DNA of 64,000 nucleotides from Meghimatium bilineatum (GCA_034231615.1 CM067306.1:61339475-61403474); one strand, 5' to 3'. Counted from the first letter of the stretch, positions 32,691-43,180 are shown. Made by a program: numbers and translations. Notes: generated by a model from the letters alone, not told the origin.

Positions 32691-32851
32691 TTAGTTTATA
32701 TAATTCCTGATCTTTTCCCTTCTCCATACAGCACGATCCATGGCAACCAGTTCCCATGATTCCCATAGCCATGCATGTATCATACCACTCAAGAAACCTC
32801 GCCGTGACATCTGTTATTTCTGCTGCAATATGTCCAGGGTCACCACTCTTA

Positions 32852-33125
32852 ATCTTCTTCTTCTTCTTCTTTTACGTTCGTTCTCAAACTCAAACCTGCA
32901 GATTAGAAGTACGTAGTCCATAGAACGGAATGTGTTGTGTCATATTTGCGTTATATGCGTCTTTCGACCTGACACATCCGACTTCTGCATGGCTTTTGGG
33001 TCACTAACCCTGCATGGGATGGGACGGTCAACTCCATCCTATAACCTCCTTAGTCACCTCTTACAACAAGCATGAAAGGTAAACAGTGTTTGCTATTCTT
33101 TGCTCCCTTCTCGGCACCCCCTCCC
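32852..33125 (-). mobile_element. SINE-A full copy with target duplication
   Basis: Minus copy from the TTCTTCTTCTTC tail to the head near TCGGCACCCC. The direct repeat CCACTCTTA is at 32843-32851 and 33126-33134 (9 bp). It pairs tail-out with the plus copy at 33191. Confidence 0.88.
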
Positions 33126-33190
33126 CCACTCTTATAAAACCTCGTCTTGACAGTTTTTAGTTCTAGGATTCCTGATTAGATGTTAATTAC

Positions 33191-33449
33191 CGCCCGTGTA
33201 TTGACGGGGCCAGAAAGGGGAGCAAAGAATAGCAACACTGTTTACCATCTACGCATGTCATAAAAGGCGATTAAGGAGGTTATGGGATGGAGTTGGATAT
33301 CCCATCCCATATATGGTCAGTGACCCAAAGTCATGCTGAAGTAGGATGTGTCAGGCCAAAAGGCGCAGATATCACAGCCATGCTGTAAACCATGACACAA
33401 CGCATTCCGTTCTCCGGACTACATCCTGCTAATCTGCAGGAGATTGAGA
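33191..33449 (+). mobile_element. SINE-A full copy with 13-bp target duplication
   Basis: Starts CGCCCGTGTATTGACGGG and ends CTGCAGGAGATTGAGA with almost no GAA tail. A perfect 13-bp direct repeat AGATGTTAATTAC lies at 33178-33190 and 33450-33462. Confidence 0.95.
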
Positions 33450-33462
33450 AGATGTTAATTAC

Positions 33463-34744
33463 GACTCCCTGATCACCTTTATTGGAAGCATCGTGACCTC
33501 CTCTCCCAGAGAAGCTACTGATAACACTATTTAGAAAAACAGAATACAACTCGAGAAAGCATAAGAAAACAGAGCAGAGAATAGAATTATACATGACTGT
33601 ATAAACGACGAGGGACTTGGTATCATCACCGGTAGGTCAGAGTAACCGGTAAGTCCTGCAATCTTTAAAGTTGTGACCTTTCTCCGCGAAAATCTCTGTG
33701 ATCATGTTGGTCTCCATTACTAGTCTCCATAGCATTCGCGGGATGTTTCCGAAAAATTGAGTGTAAATCGAGTGTTCTCCGCGATGTACCCGAGGGCAGG
33801 TAGGAATACCATAAATGATTGGATTCCAAGAAAATTCTGCACGTGTTGCGTAACATTGACGTGGTTTTAAGTTAAATTAAAGCACGGTTTAATGCAAGTC
33901 TGAGTCATCTACTGTACACGTACAAATTCAGCTTGTCTTAAGCTGAACATAACTTTAGTTCCGATTTCTTTGTAACATTTCCCCGTTCTATTTACACGTG
34001 GCACTGCCCTCTGACATAGTACTGCCCTCTTATTGTACTCAATGTTTTCCTTATGGAGACTTGCTCACGACTCAATACTTGTGACCACATCTACCAATAT
34101 TGTGCCATTTCCATTGACCACCCCTCAAATGCATCTTCGTTTTGGCTGACCAAACTAGAATGTGCCAAGTGGCACATATACCGATGTATGAGTTGGCGCA
34201 GAGGTGTCGGAGACATTGTTTGAGTTTTTGCAGTCAAATCTCATTCCATCTTCAGCCTTCACATTTATAGACATCATCCCTAAATTTGCTGACCACGAAC
34301 ACAGCACGAGCCGTTGTATTTCTGTTTCTAGGATGCACCACCAGGAGATACTTTTATGATCTTGGTTATCTGCTAACTCTGGGTCCACACAAGATCAATG
34401 TGACACCCTTTACACCCCGAAAGTGTGTTTGTTTATATCCGTGAAGTCCAAGGTTTGATTTCCGGCAAGGACTTGTATTTTTTTTTCTTTCGGAGGGCAA
34501 ATTAAAATTGTCCCCCTGGACATGACTGACGTTAGCAAGAGCATGCCGCCTTTATTTCACAACTACACCACCTCCCGTAACTCTCCAGACTCACCAATAC
34601 ATAGACACAGGCACACGGGAATACATATATATATATACACATGAACACATAAATACGGGATAATATAGACATACCAACACATAGACACATGAACGCATAG
34701 ACATACAAACATATGACCACAAAAAGTACATAGACACACTTATT
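33463..34744. other. No recognised feature
   Basis: Unique-looking sequence apart from ACACATAGACAC-like motifs at 34590-34740. Short minus-strand frames (87, 63 and 77 codons) have no recognisable domain. Confidence 0.4.
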
Positions 34745-34966
34745 TATTCACACAAACAGGAGGGTGCCCATATGTTCCACACAAACAGGAGGGTGCCCAT
34801 ATGTTCCACACAAACAGGAGGGTGCCCATATGTTCCACACAAACAGGAGGGTCCCCATATGTCCCACACAAACAGGAGGGTCCCCGTATATCCCACACAA
34901 ACAGGAGGGTCCCTGTATGTCCCACACAAACAGGAACGTCCCCATATATCCCACACAAATCATGAC
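34745..34966. repeat. 29-bp minisatellite
   Basis: Seven to eight units of CACACAAACAGGAGGGTGCC followed by nine bases. The 29-bp period gives open frames in all phases on both strands. Confidence 0.96.
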
Positions 34967-35525
34967 CATCCCCAATGAAGACTTTCCAGCAGAATTAATT
35001 AGAACCACGTTCGTTTCGTTTTGTTATTATTGTTGGGTCTTCGATTAGTCACTATGTACATACTTAAAATCGCATGCCAAAATAATCAAGACGGCTCCAA
35101 GTATATAAATATTCGTTCGTCCATCACAAGCGATGATGACCATTTGTTATATCCACTTTTGAAATTAAAGTTAGAATTATGTCCATGTCTAATAGTTCGT
35201 AGATGGTTAATAATCCCTATTGGAGCTGTAAATGTCTTTGGACAGTTCGGGCATGGAATGACCACTGTAGACGGATTGTGTTCTATCATTGACTTTCTAG
35301 CTACTCTCCGCTGTTTAGCTTCTGCATTTCTCTTCATTTCACAAGATGATGCGCCCTTTTACACTGTAGGGCGCCATGTAGATCTATTTTATGCAAGTTT
35401 TTCCTATGTATCTTGGTCTACCTCACTGAAAACATTTGAAAGTATATAAATAGTGACCAACGGAAATCAAAACAATAATCAAAAACGTAACGAATGGAGT
35501 CCTAATGAATTCTGTTGGAATGGCT
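34967..35525. mobile_element. MITE-1 split by a LINE-4 insertion
   Basis: The left arm (AGAATTAATTAGAACCACG, then TATTATTGTTGGGTCTTCG) and right arm (AACAATAATCAAAAACGTAA, then CGAATGGAGTCCTAATGAA) are inverted repeats as in 16262-16470. Between them lies a LINE-4 tail of about 330 bp. Confidence 0.9.
35112..35439 (-). mobile_element. LINE-4 3' end with C2H2-like finger, inside MITE-1
   Basis: The minus frame (35337-35086) reads AKQRRVARKSMIEHNPS, then CPNCPKTFTAPIGIINHLRT and IRH, a C2H2-like finger seen at the C-terminus of some LINE ORFs. It is bounded by a 13-bp perfect direct repeat AAGTATATAAATA at 35099-35111 and 35440-35452. MITE-1 at 16262 has this site once, uninterrupted. Confidence 0.93.
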
Positions 35526-35957
35526 TCTATAGCCCTGGTTGTCTAGACGCAAATACAAGCAAACCAATAGTGAACAGGGCAACGTTTTATGCTTGCTACT
35601 TCACAAAGACATTCTCTCAGATTAGTCCAGCCGTTTCCCAACATGCAGTGGTTCAGTCTGCAACATAAAAATACCTTGATTTCTTTTAGCAGTTGTAAAA
35701 GTGGGAGGGGGGGGGTAGCTCCAGCCTATCTCAGAACTCGGTAACGGAAAGACCAACATTCAAATAAACAGAATGCCAGGTAAACGACATTATTGACAAT
35801 ACTGGGCACACAGTTTGACCAAGGCCAGGACCACAAAGGTCAAATCACCAGAAAACATTGTTATCTGACTCTTAATTTCGGAGTTTCTTAGACTCTTAGA
35901 AGTTTGACAGTAGCGGCTCTTCCATAAAACCTTGACATGTCGACAATATAAAATTGG
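35526..35957. other. No recognised feature
   Basis: Unique-looking, with a G-run at 35705-35718. The 71-codon frame starting at 35453 has no known motif. Confidence 0.4.
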
Positions 35958-36180
35958 TAGCGTATCCTATTCAGGACGTGGCTATCAACCCAGCATTTTT
36001 TGTGTGGCTGTGTTGATTTTCTAGGCATTATATATACATTCAGTAGTTTGCCATTCATTTCTGAACGGTCCGGATACACAATTAACTGTGGCGGGGACCG
36101 AATTCGGTACCTTGGCCGTCACAGACTCGCTCTGTACCACTTCGCTTGTACTACCTCGCGACATATCCAGCGACAAAGCG
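35958..36180 (-). mobile_element. tSINE-2 copy
   Basis: Reverse-complement match to 32491-32690 (CAACCCAGCATTTTTTG, TCAGTAGTTTGCCATTCA, CTGAACGGTCCGGATACAC). The B-box region reads GTACCGAATTCGGTCCC on the minus strand. Confidence 0.85.
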
Positions 36181-36234
36181 AACAGTACTATAGGTACAGT
36201 ACTATATTAAGTATTATACTATAATAAGTATTGC

Positions 36235-36705
36235 CTATTGTCTTTCCCCAGTTGGTTTGTGATCCACTATTGCCGTTAAGCGTAGGGGTGATAGGAGCTC
36301 GAGCTTGCGTTCTAAAGCCAATTGTGTGTCCTCGGCTGTGCTATAACCGTGTCTGTACAGGATGTCCCTGACGTTTTCTATCCATCTTTTCCGTGATCTT
36401 CCTCTGGTTTTGTACCCTGATCTCATTTGGTTATATGCTTGTACGGGCAACTTTTCGTGATGAATTCTCATAATGTGGCCAAACAACTTGATCTGTTCTC
36501 TCTCTATGTAATCTGTACAAGATATTATACCTATTCTTTCCCTGATATATTCATTTCTCAATCTGTCAAGCCTGGTGACCCCGACAGCTTTCCTCAAGAA
36601 TTTCATCTCACATGTCACTATCTTTCTGTAATGTGAAGATGAGAGAGACCAGGTTTGGCACTGGTAACACGGTGTTGGTAGGAATATACTGGAGATATTT
36701 GTCTC
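36235..36705 (-). mobile_element. LINE-3 C-terminal fragment with long open frame
   Basis: A 127-codon minus frame, MTCEMKFLRKAVGVTRLDRL, DYIEREQIKLFGHIMRIH and TRGRSRKRWIENVRDIL, ends RLTAIVDHKPTGERQ and stop. Upstream in another frame is PTPCYQCQTWSLS. The end matches that of the 27441 copy. The basic GRSRKRW motif is usual in this region. Confidence 0.9.
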
Positions 36706-36769
36706 AATAAGTATTATATTATAATAATATAATAAGTCGTAAATACGCCACTACGCCACTACTGCACTA

Positions 36770-37090
36770 CACACGCACAGAAAACAAAAATTATGATAAC
36801 AGACACAACAAAGATCAAACCAATAATTAACATAAACAATATAGAACTAGAATGTGTAAACAGATTCGAATATCTAGGAGAAAATATTAACAGTTCCGGA
36901 GATTGTTCAGTCGAGATTAGAAGAAGACTCGCAATTGCAACACTCAAATTAACACAAATGAGAAAGCTATGGCAAAATAGTAATACTGACACTAAATTGA
37001 CTATTTTAGGATCATTTGTTTTCCCAATTCTTGAGACTAACGGGAATTGAACCAGTCTGTTTAACGGCACCAAACCGCCTAGCAACTATT
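36770..37090 (+). mobile_element. LINE RT fragment, 5' piece
   Basis: The plus strand reads KTKIMITDTTKIKPI, then CVNRFEYLGENINSSGDCSV, EIRRRLAIATLKLTQMRKLW and TKLTILGSFVFPIL, the RT thumb/connection region. It continues after the SINE-A insertion at about 37600. It lies head to head with the LINE-3 copy to its left. Confidence 0.87.
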
Positions 37091-37103
37091 GTACACGCAT
37101 TTT

Positions 37104-37388
37104 CTCCCCTGTATGCCGGGGCCTGAAAGGGGAGCAAAGAATAGCAACACTGTTTACCTTCCATGCATGTCGCAAGAGGCGACTTAGGAGGTTATGGTAT
37201 CGAGTTGGCTGTCCCATCCCATATAGAGCCAGGGACCCAAAGCCATGCTGAAGTCGGATATGTCAGGCCGAAAGGTGCAGATATCGCAGCGATGCTGTAA
37301 ACTACGATACAACGCATTCCGTTCTCCGGACTACATCCTGCTAATCTGCATAAATTTGAGAACGAATGCAGCAGAAGAAGAAGAAGAA
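37104..37388 (+). mobile_element. SINE-A full copy with target duplication, between LINE pieces
   Basis: Head CTCCCCTGTATGCCGGGG, tail GAGAACGAATGCAGCAGAAG plus GAA repeats. Flanks 37091-37103 and 37389-37401 are a 13-bp direct repeat with one mismatch (GTACACGCNTTTT). Confidence 0.93.
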
Positions 37389-37599
37389 GTACACGCGTTT
37401 TTCCGGACTTGACTAACCGCATCTCCAATAAAAGACGGTGCACCCAAGTCACTGAGAACAGACCAGTCGAGACAAGAACTATTACAAAATCCCGTACAGT
37501 TAGTCCCGTACAGGTATTGAAGTATCCTCAGTAACAACAAACATATAACATTTAATTTATCCTCTAGCTTCCTACTTGAATTTACTTGTGTTTTCCCAG

Positions 37600-37690
37600 T
37601 TGCAACATATGGATGCGAGACTTGGACTCTTAACAAGACAATATAAAAAAGAATAAACTAATTTGAAATAAAGTGCCACAGAAAGGTCCT
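37600..37690 (+). mobile_element. LINE RT fragment, 3' piece
   Basis: VATYGCETWTLNKT, then a shifted KCHRKVLRIF, the segment expected downstream of 36770-37090. About 200 bp between 37402 and 37600 is not clearly LINE, so a second rearrangement is likely. Confidence 0.7.
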
Positions 37691-37800
37691 ACGAATCTTT
37701 CCTCGATAGTGACCAACCGAAAACCCAGCAATAGTTAAAAAACGTAACGAAAGGGGGTCCTAATTAGTTCTGTTGGAAGGTCTTTTATGGGTACGGTCAT
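37691..37800. mobile_element. MITE-1 right arm
   Basis: TAGTGACCAACCGAAAACCC, AGCAATAGTTAAAAAACGTA, then GGGGTCCTAATTAGTTCTG match the right arm at 16400-16470. The left arm is missing. Confidence 0.75.
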
Positions 37801-38149
37801 GACTATTCTTTAGAAAGACTTTGTAAATACGAGGCTCCTACCTCTACTAGCTATGCTGGTGAAAATACGTTCGAGGAAGGTAAATTCCCGCAACTCTTTT
37901 TTGACAGCCTACTGTTTATGTGACGTCTATTCTTCTAGATGTCCGTGCTGGATGACAGGCCACGAGCCTAGTCCCTAAATATAACACCAGATTTACCTGC
38001 ATAAATAACACTGTGATTTTATAGTGGTCTTTGGTCAGTTACTTGACACTGACGTTTTGCCATCTAGGATCTCCAACTTCTGATTCTTTAGGTGATGTCC
38101 AGGACCGTGGATATGATTACCTGAAGGAGAGGGTACCTAAACAGGGGCC
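37801..38149. other. No recognised feature
   Basis: Unique-looking sequence without a gene signal. Confidence 0.4.
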
Positions 38150-38350
38150 TAACTACATAGCTGCGATATATGCGTCTTTGGACTGACGCATCCGATTTCA
38201 GCATGGTGTCTTGGTAATTTTCACCCCGTATGAAATGGGGCAGCCAATGCCACCCGCAAACATCCTTAATCACCTCGCACGACATGCATTGATGGTAACA
38301 GTGTTGCTATTCTTTACTCCCATCTCGTGCCCTAGTAACGCAGGACGGAA
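38150..38350 (-). mobile_element. SINE-A, diverged, 3' end missing
   Basis: Minus orientation: GCGATATATGCGTCTTTGGA, CATCCGATTTCAGCATGG, CAGTGTTGCTATTCTTTACT and GTAACGCAGGACG. Confidence 0.75.
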
Positions 38351-38423
38351 CAATGTCTTAGGCGATCAATTGTTCTCTTACCCGCAACTTTTACCTCCAT
38401 GATTAATTTTTCTTTTTTTTCCG

Positions 38424-38577
38424 TCGATGACGGATGCGTCGGACCAATTGGCGCAAATAAAACGACGACACAACACATTTCCATTCTCTGACTACATCCT
38501 GCTGGAAATCTAGAATAGACCATGATCCTGCTACAAGACATATCCACCAGGAGTTTGAGAATGAACGCTGAAGAAGA
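38424..38577 (+). mobile_element. SINE-B copy
   Basis: GACGGATGCGTCGGACC, ATAAAACGACGACACAACAC, CTGCTGGAAATCTAGAATAG and GAGTTTGAGAATGAACGC with a GAAGAAG tail. Confidence 0.87.
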
Positions 38578-38589
38578 ACAAGAACCTTT

Positions 38590-38945
38590 CTAAACCATTG
38601 TGTATTTTTTATACGTCCAAAATATGTTAGCTTGCATTTTGTGGGTTAGTTTTAAGGAACCAAATCTCTCCTACGTTCAGGTCTTTTCAGATGTCTGTGG
38701 TGTATTGTCTTTCTGTCCTTGATATTCTTAGGACCATTCTATCACATTTCATTGCAGTGCAGGTATTTTCCTTTCTATTCTGGATGTCATTGTCCATGTC
38801 TCACAACTATAAGTCGCCACCACTGGGATAATAAATCTTTTGAATAGTTATACCTTTGTTGTCATGTTTGCCACTGGTGGAGATGTCTCAAGTGTTCTTC
38901 TTTTGTCTGGTGATTATTAATCTCTTTCTGATCGCTATTGAACAA
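38590..38945 (-). mobile_element. LINE RT C-terminal remnant
   Basis: Minus-strand pieces: RKENTCTAMKCDRMVLRIS, RTERQYTTD and KDLNVGEIW, with stops and shifts. Order and spacing resemble the LINE-3 or related RT C-termini. Old copy. Confidence 0.65.
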
Positions 38946-38984
38946 TGTTATTGATGTATTGGTTTTCCAGATATATTCAAAATA

Positions 38985-39085
38985 TGTTACAGAATGATCC
39001 TCAGAATATCCTCAGAATATCCTTAGAATATCCTCAGAATATCCTTAGAATATCCTCAGAATATTCTCAGTATATCCTTCGAATA
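38985..39085. repeat. 12-13 bp minisatellite
   Basis: Six to seven units of AGAATATCCTCAG or AGAATATCCTTAG in alternation. Confidence 0.93.
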
Positions 39086-39165
39086 TCATGGGCCAAAAAG
39101 ATCGTCAATAGTGACATTCTGAGAGAGCTAAAGTAAAAGTAAACTGGCTACTCAATAGGTTCTCT

Positions 39166-39447
39166 TTTCTTCTTCTTATGCGTTCGTTCTTAAACTGGTT
39201 AGCAGATTAGCAGGATGTAGTTCGGAGAACGGAATGCGTTGTGTCATAGTTTATAGCATTGCTGCGATATCTGCGCATTTCGCCTGACACATCCGACTTC
39301 AGCATGGCTTTAGGTCACTGACCCTATATGGGATGGGACAGACAACTAAATCCCATAACCTTCTTAGTCGCCTATTACTACATGAGTGGAAGGTAAACAG
39401 TGTTGCTATTCTTTGCTCTTCTTTCTGGCCCCGGCAACACACGGGCG
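39166..39447 (-). mobile_element. SINE-A full copy with target duplication
   Basis: Minus copy with tail TTCTTCTTCTTATGCG and head CACACGGGCGA. The direct repeat AGGTTCTCT is at 39157-39165 and 39448-39456. Confidence 0.9.
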
Positions 39448-39519
39448 AAAGGTTCTCTCTAGAAAATTTCAATAGTTTAGATATATCAAGTAACATGACA
39501 GCCTAGAAAAGACCATAAT

Positions 39520-39690
39520 GTAGGGGATGATGCCAGGGAAACGAAAACAAGGTAGACGTATTATACCAAAGCCCAAATTAGCATGACACTAACAGAAGCA
39601 TGAAGATTGCCCCACAATAGACAGGAGTTTAGAAAGGCTGTGATGACTGCTACATCATGTCCAGGATATGCTACCTGATGATGATGTATC
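39520..39690 (+). mobile_element. LINE-1b 3' end fragment
   Basis: The plus strand gives a KRKQGRRII-like basic segment and a short ORF end (EFRKAVMTATSCPGYAT), then GATGATGATG. It corresponds to the last 55 codons or so of 22969-23558. Confidence 0.68.
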
Positions 39691-39711
39691 ATGTCAATGC
39701 TAACAGTATTT

Positions 39712-39945
39712 CTTCTTCTGTTCGCTCTCAAACTCCTGCAGACTAGCAGAATTATTTTAGAGAATGCAATACACTATGTCAAGTTTAGCGGCGATACCTC
39801 TGCCTTTCCTCCAGACATATCCGACTTCAGTGTGACTTCTGAGTCACTTTATCCTTCTATGGAATAGGGCAGTCGATTCCACTGTCAAACGTTTCCGTAG
39901 TCGCCTCTTACACGCTACATGTCTTACGACATGCTATATGCTACA
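39712..39945 (-). mobile_element. SINE-A, diverged copy
   Basis: TTCTTCTTCTGTTCGCTCTC, CATATCCGACTTCAGTGTGA, GGGCAGTCGATTCCACTG and AGTCGCCTCTTAC. The 5' end is lost. Confidence 0.8.
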
Positions 39946-40642
39946 TTTCTTCAATGTCGTAAATCATGCACAGTTTAGTACTACAGTAGATACAGCATGC
40001 CCACTTGGACATGCCAACTGGAGCTTGCACTGGGAAATAAAAAAGCCAATATACTGGCGAAAGATGGAGCACCACAGAAACAAAACAATCAAGAGATCAC
40101 ATATAAGGGGAAAAAAACTTCATCAAAGCTATGAGGAAAATCAACAAACCTAAAGATTCGTTGTTCAAACTTGTTTTAAAAGGTTCGACAAACTATCATT
40201 TTCTCGACAGAGCGGAGCAAGTTATCATCTTTCACATCTGCACAGGGCACAACAGACTAATTATTACCATTAAATGCCGTCACCGCAACACAGGTTGACT
40301 GCAATAGAACTCAAGCATCCCCTGTCTCTTGTCTTGGTGGGACACTCTGCTATACTGTAACCTGTCCATCTAGTAATGTTACTCTCCAACTCGTATCTCT
40401 GCCTACCTCTTGCTCGCCTTCACTCGATTTTACCCTCAAGTAAAGTCTTCAACAAATAACAGACTTAACAGCCAGTTAAATAGACTAAAACTGATTCTAT
40501 AACCCCTGTCTCCATGTGGGCAGGCAGCACTGACCACTGAACATATCCTGCAATATTGCATTACACTAAACCAGTTCAGAGAGGAGCACTGGACAACACA
40601 GACAGACATCCACACAAAATTGTACAAGAGTCTTAATGAGCT
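39945..40642 (+). mobile_element. LINE-2 RNase H/cysteine-motif region, interrupted
   Basis: The plus strand gives GNKKANILAKDGAPQKQ (RNase H end, near 40040), then LDRAEQVIIFHICTGHNRL (40200-40260). After the inserted LINE-1 tail it resumes as NRLNSQLNRLKLIL, a cysteine motif (SPCGQAALTTEHILQYC) and LYKSLNELTNTATLFKKSGL. Stops and shifts show decay. The end merges with the 69-bp array. Confidence 0.87.
40261..40457 (-). mobile_element. LINE-1 3' tail inserted in LINE-2
   Basis: Minus-strand match to the last 190 bp or so of the copies at 5899 and 20188 (CTCTTGTCTTGGTGGGACAC, CTGTAACCTGTCCATCTAG, ACTTTACCC-like CTCAAGTAAAGTC on the plus strand). The direct repeat AACAGACT lies at 40251-40258 and 40458-40465. 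The LINE-2 reading (GHNRL / NRLN) is continuous across the two copies. Confidence 0.9.
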
Positions 40643-41770
40643 CACAAATACAGCAACACTTTTTAAGAAATCCGGACTTTTTGTGCAAATATATTAAACT
40701 ATACGAGAGTTTTCAAATACAGCAACACTTTTTAAGAAATCCGGACTTTTTGTGCAAATATATTAAACTATACGAGAGTTTTCAAATAAAACAACACTTA
40801 TTAAGAAATCCGGACATTCTATAAAAATATATTAAACTATACGAGAGTTTTCAAATAAAACAACACTTTTTAAGAAATCCGGACTTTTTGTGCAAATATA
40901 TTAAACTATACGAGAGTTTTCAAATAAAACAACACTTTTTAAGAAATCCGGACTTTTTGTGCAAATATATTAAACTATACGAGAGTTTTCAAATAAAACA
41001 ACACTTTTTAAGAAATCCGGACTTTTTGTGCAAATATATTAAACTATACGAGAGTTTTCAAATAAAACAACACTTTTTAAGAAATCCGGACTTTTTGTGC
41101 AAATATATTAAACTATACGAGAGTTTTCAAATAAAACAACACTTTTTAAGAAATCCGGACTTTTTGTGCAAATATATTAAACTATACGAGAGTTTTCAAA
41201 TAAAACAACACTTTTTAAGAAATCCGGACTTTTTGTGCAAATATATTAAACTATACGAGAGTTTTCAAATAAAACAACACTTATTAAGAAATCCGGACTT
41301 TTTGTGCAAATATATTAAACTATACGAGAGTTTTCAAATAAAACAACACTTATTAAGAAATCCGGACATTCTGTACAAATATATTAAACTATACGAGAGT
41401 TTTCAAATAAAACAACACTTATTAAGAAATCCGGACATTCTATAAAAATATATTAAACTATACGAGAGTTTTCAAATAAAACAACACTTATTAAGAAATC
41501 CGGACATTCTGTACAAATATATTAAACTATACGAGAGTTTTCAAATAAAACAACACTTATTAAGAAATCCGGACTTTTTGTGCAAATATATTAAACTATA
41601 CGAGAGTTTTCAAATAAAACAACACTTATTAAGAAATCCGGACATTCTGTACAAATATATTAAACTATACGAAAGTTTTCAAATAAAACAACTTATTAAG
41701 AAATCCGGACATTCTATAAAAATACATTAAACTATACGAGAGTTTTCAAATAAAACAACACTTATCAAGA
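40643..41770. repeat. 69-bp in-frame minisatellite derived from a LINE-2 end
   Basis: About 16 units of 69 bp (23 codons) including CAAATAAAACAACACTTTTT, AAGAAATCCGGAC and GCAAATATATTAAACTATAC. One frame reads CKYIKLYESFQIKQHFLRNP and continues for 185 codons without a stop. The first unit overlaps the LINE-2 C-terminus, and its sequence (AACACTTTTTAAGAAATCC) is the LINE reading TLFKKSG in another frame. The initial segment differs (ATACAGC for ATAAAAC). Later units carry a CATTCTATAAAA or CATTCTGTACAA variant. Coding not supported. Confidence 0.95.
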
Positions 41771-41814
41771 CAACCAGAATTGCGAAAAATGTTAAACTGC
41801 AAACAAGAATAAGA

Positions 41815-41885
41815 TAACATGCATGGCATGTAGACGTGTCACTATTCTTTGCTCCTGTTTGGGCCTAGGCAACACGTAGTCGAGT
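41815..41885 (-). mobile_element. SINE-A 5' fragment
   Basis: CATGCATGGCATGTAGACG, TATTCTTTGCTCCTGTTTGG and GGCAACACGTAGTCG. Confidence 0.7.
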
Positions 41886-42515
41886 GATCTATTTATCACT
41901 AGAGCAAACCTGCCAGTTTAACACCGCGTGTTAGTTATTCAGTGGTAAAGTGACAGTTCTGAACCGAAACATTAGGCTTGAACAGAATTTCAATTCTCAT
42001 AGGTCCTCCAGCTCTTGACTAGCGTCTCCCTACCACCAAAACCTGACCACCGTGTCCCTCCTTCCAGGACAAAAGGTGTTCCAGAAGATTATTTCTTCGG
42101 TTGGAAAGAATTGTCCCCAAAAATGTCATCAATTATGACACCGTTAGTGTGGCCTCCGTCCGTTTTCTGGTCATTCAAGGATAAACTACAACGCTCTTGT
42201 CAACACTTCTTTGTCCTAGTTTCCATTCATTCTGGCCGCTACTTCTTAAGAGCGCCTTACCTTTTATAGAGCCTCGGATGGCAACCCTCAAAATCTGGCT
42301 TGTGTTGTCAGTCTGTTTCCCAATGTGTCAGTATAAGTTGTAAGTTTTGTGACTTTCCAGCAGTGGGATAGTAACTATCTTAAAACGACGACTATGGAGA
42401 TAAATTTAGAGGAATGTTCTGTCTCCTCGACTTTGGTATGTATATTTTTATAGTTAGGCCTTCTCCTCCCGTGTTCCTCTTTAGATTTAGTGTGGTTGTG
42501 GTCACTCGTGTGGTA
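41886..42515. other. No recognised feature
   Basis: Unique-looking sequence. An 84-codon plus frame at 42015-42269 has no recognisable motif. Confidence 0.4.
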
Positions 42516-42640
42516 GTAAAGTAAGTAAAGTAACCCATAGCATTTATTAATGCCGTAGGGGTGTGAGATGTTAGCGATCTCACATTCCAGAGGCTCTGCA
42601 AATGAGGGCGGTAGCCATCTCCTCTCCACTCGTGAGGTAT
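42516..42640 (-). mobile_element. tSINE-3 fragment
   Basis: GTAAAGTAACCCATAGCATT, then GTGTGAGATGTTAGCGATCT and GGCTCTGCAAATGAGGGCGG, matching 30393-30500. The tRNA-like head is absent and a SINE-A copy follows immediately. Confidence 0.82.
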
Positions 42641-42642
42641 CG

Positions 42643-42840
42643 AGGTCCGAAAGGGAAACAAAGAATAGCAACATTGTTGTCTGTCATACATGCTGTACGA
42701 AACGACAACTGAATTTTTTTTTTGGGGGGGGGGGTGGTAGAGTTTGGTGTCCCATCCCATATGAAAGTAGGACCGTGCTGATGTCGGATGTGTCAGAGCT
42801 AAAACGCTGAGCAAATATATCAATATCGCAGGCAGGTATA
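42643..42840 (+). mobile_element. SINE-A copy, 3' end lost
   Basis: GTCCGAAAGGGAAACAAAGA, ATAGCAACATTG, GGTGTCCCATCCCATATG and TGCTGATGTCGGATGTGTC. A T/G homopolymer expansion lies at 42715-42735. Confidence 0.82.
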
Positions 42841-43030
42841 CCATCTTGTATGCAGATATCCAATACCTTTTGAGAGCCCACTACCTTTTGGTGGTTTCAT
42901 GGTTGGACCACAGGACCACACAATCTGGATGATTCAATGATTGGTTTTGTGGACGTGTACGTCGATAGCGATACAAACAGCAGCAAACAATGTCAAGCAA
43001 GCTTGACTTTGACTTTGGATAACTTTGAAC

Positions 43031-43180
43031 ATGGAGACATACAGGTCTTCAAGCTAAATTAATTTGGACCCCGTTCGTTACGTTTTTTACTATTGTTGAA
43101 CATTTCATTGGTCGCTATTTACATACTTGGAGTCATATGTCATAAATAACCAAGGCCAACCAATATATTTCACACAAATC
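43031..43180. mobile_element. MITE-1 left arm and centre
   Basis: TTAATTTGGACCCCGTTCG, TTACGTTTTTTACTATTG and ATTTCATTGGTCGC, then ATATGTCATAAATAACCAAG, as in 16262-16470. The right arm is missing. Confidence 0.75.

Noticed and set aside
40888..41445. 185-codon open frame as a repeat-protein gene
   Set aside because: It is a 69-bp tandem array (23 codons) grown from a LINE end. Openness follows from a stop-free unit, and there are no flanking coding features.
42300..42500. Possible LINE RT remnant on the minus strand
   Set aside because: Only vague similarity (a PTAGKSQNLQL-like string) with no conserved order. Not strong enough to list.
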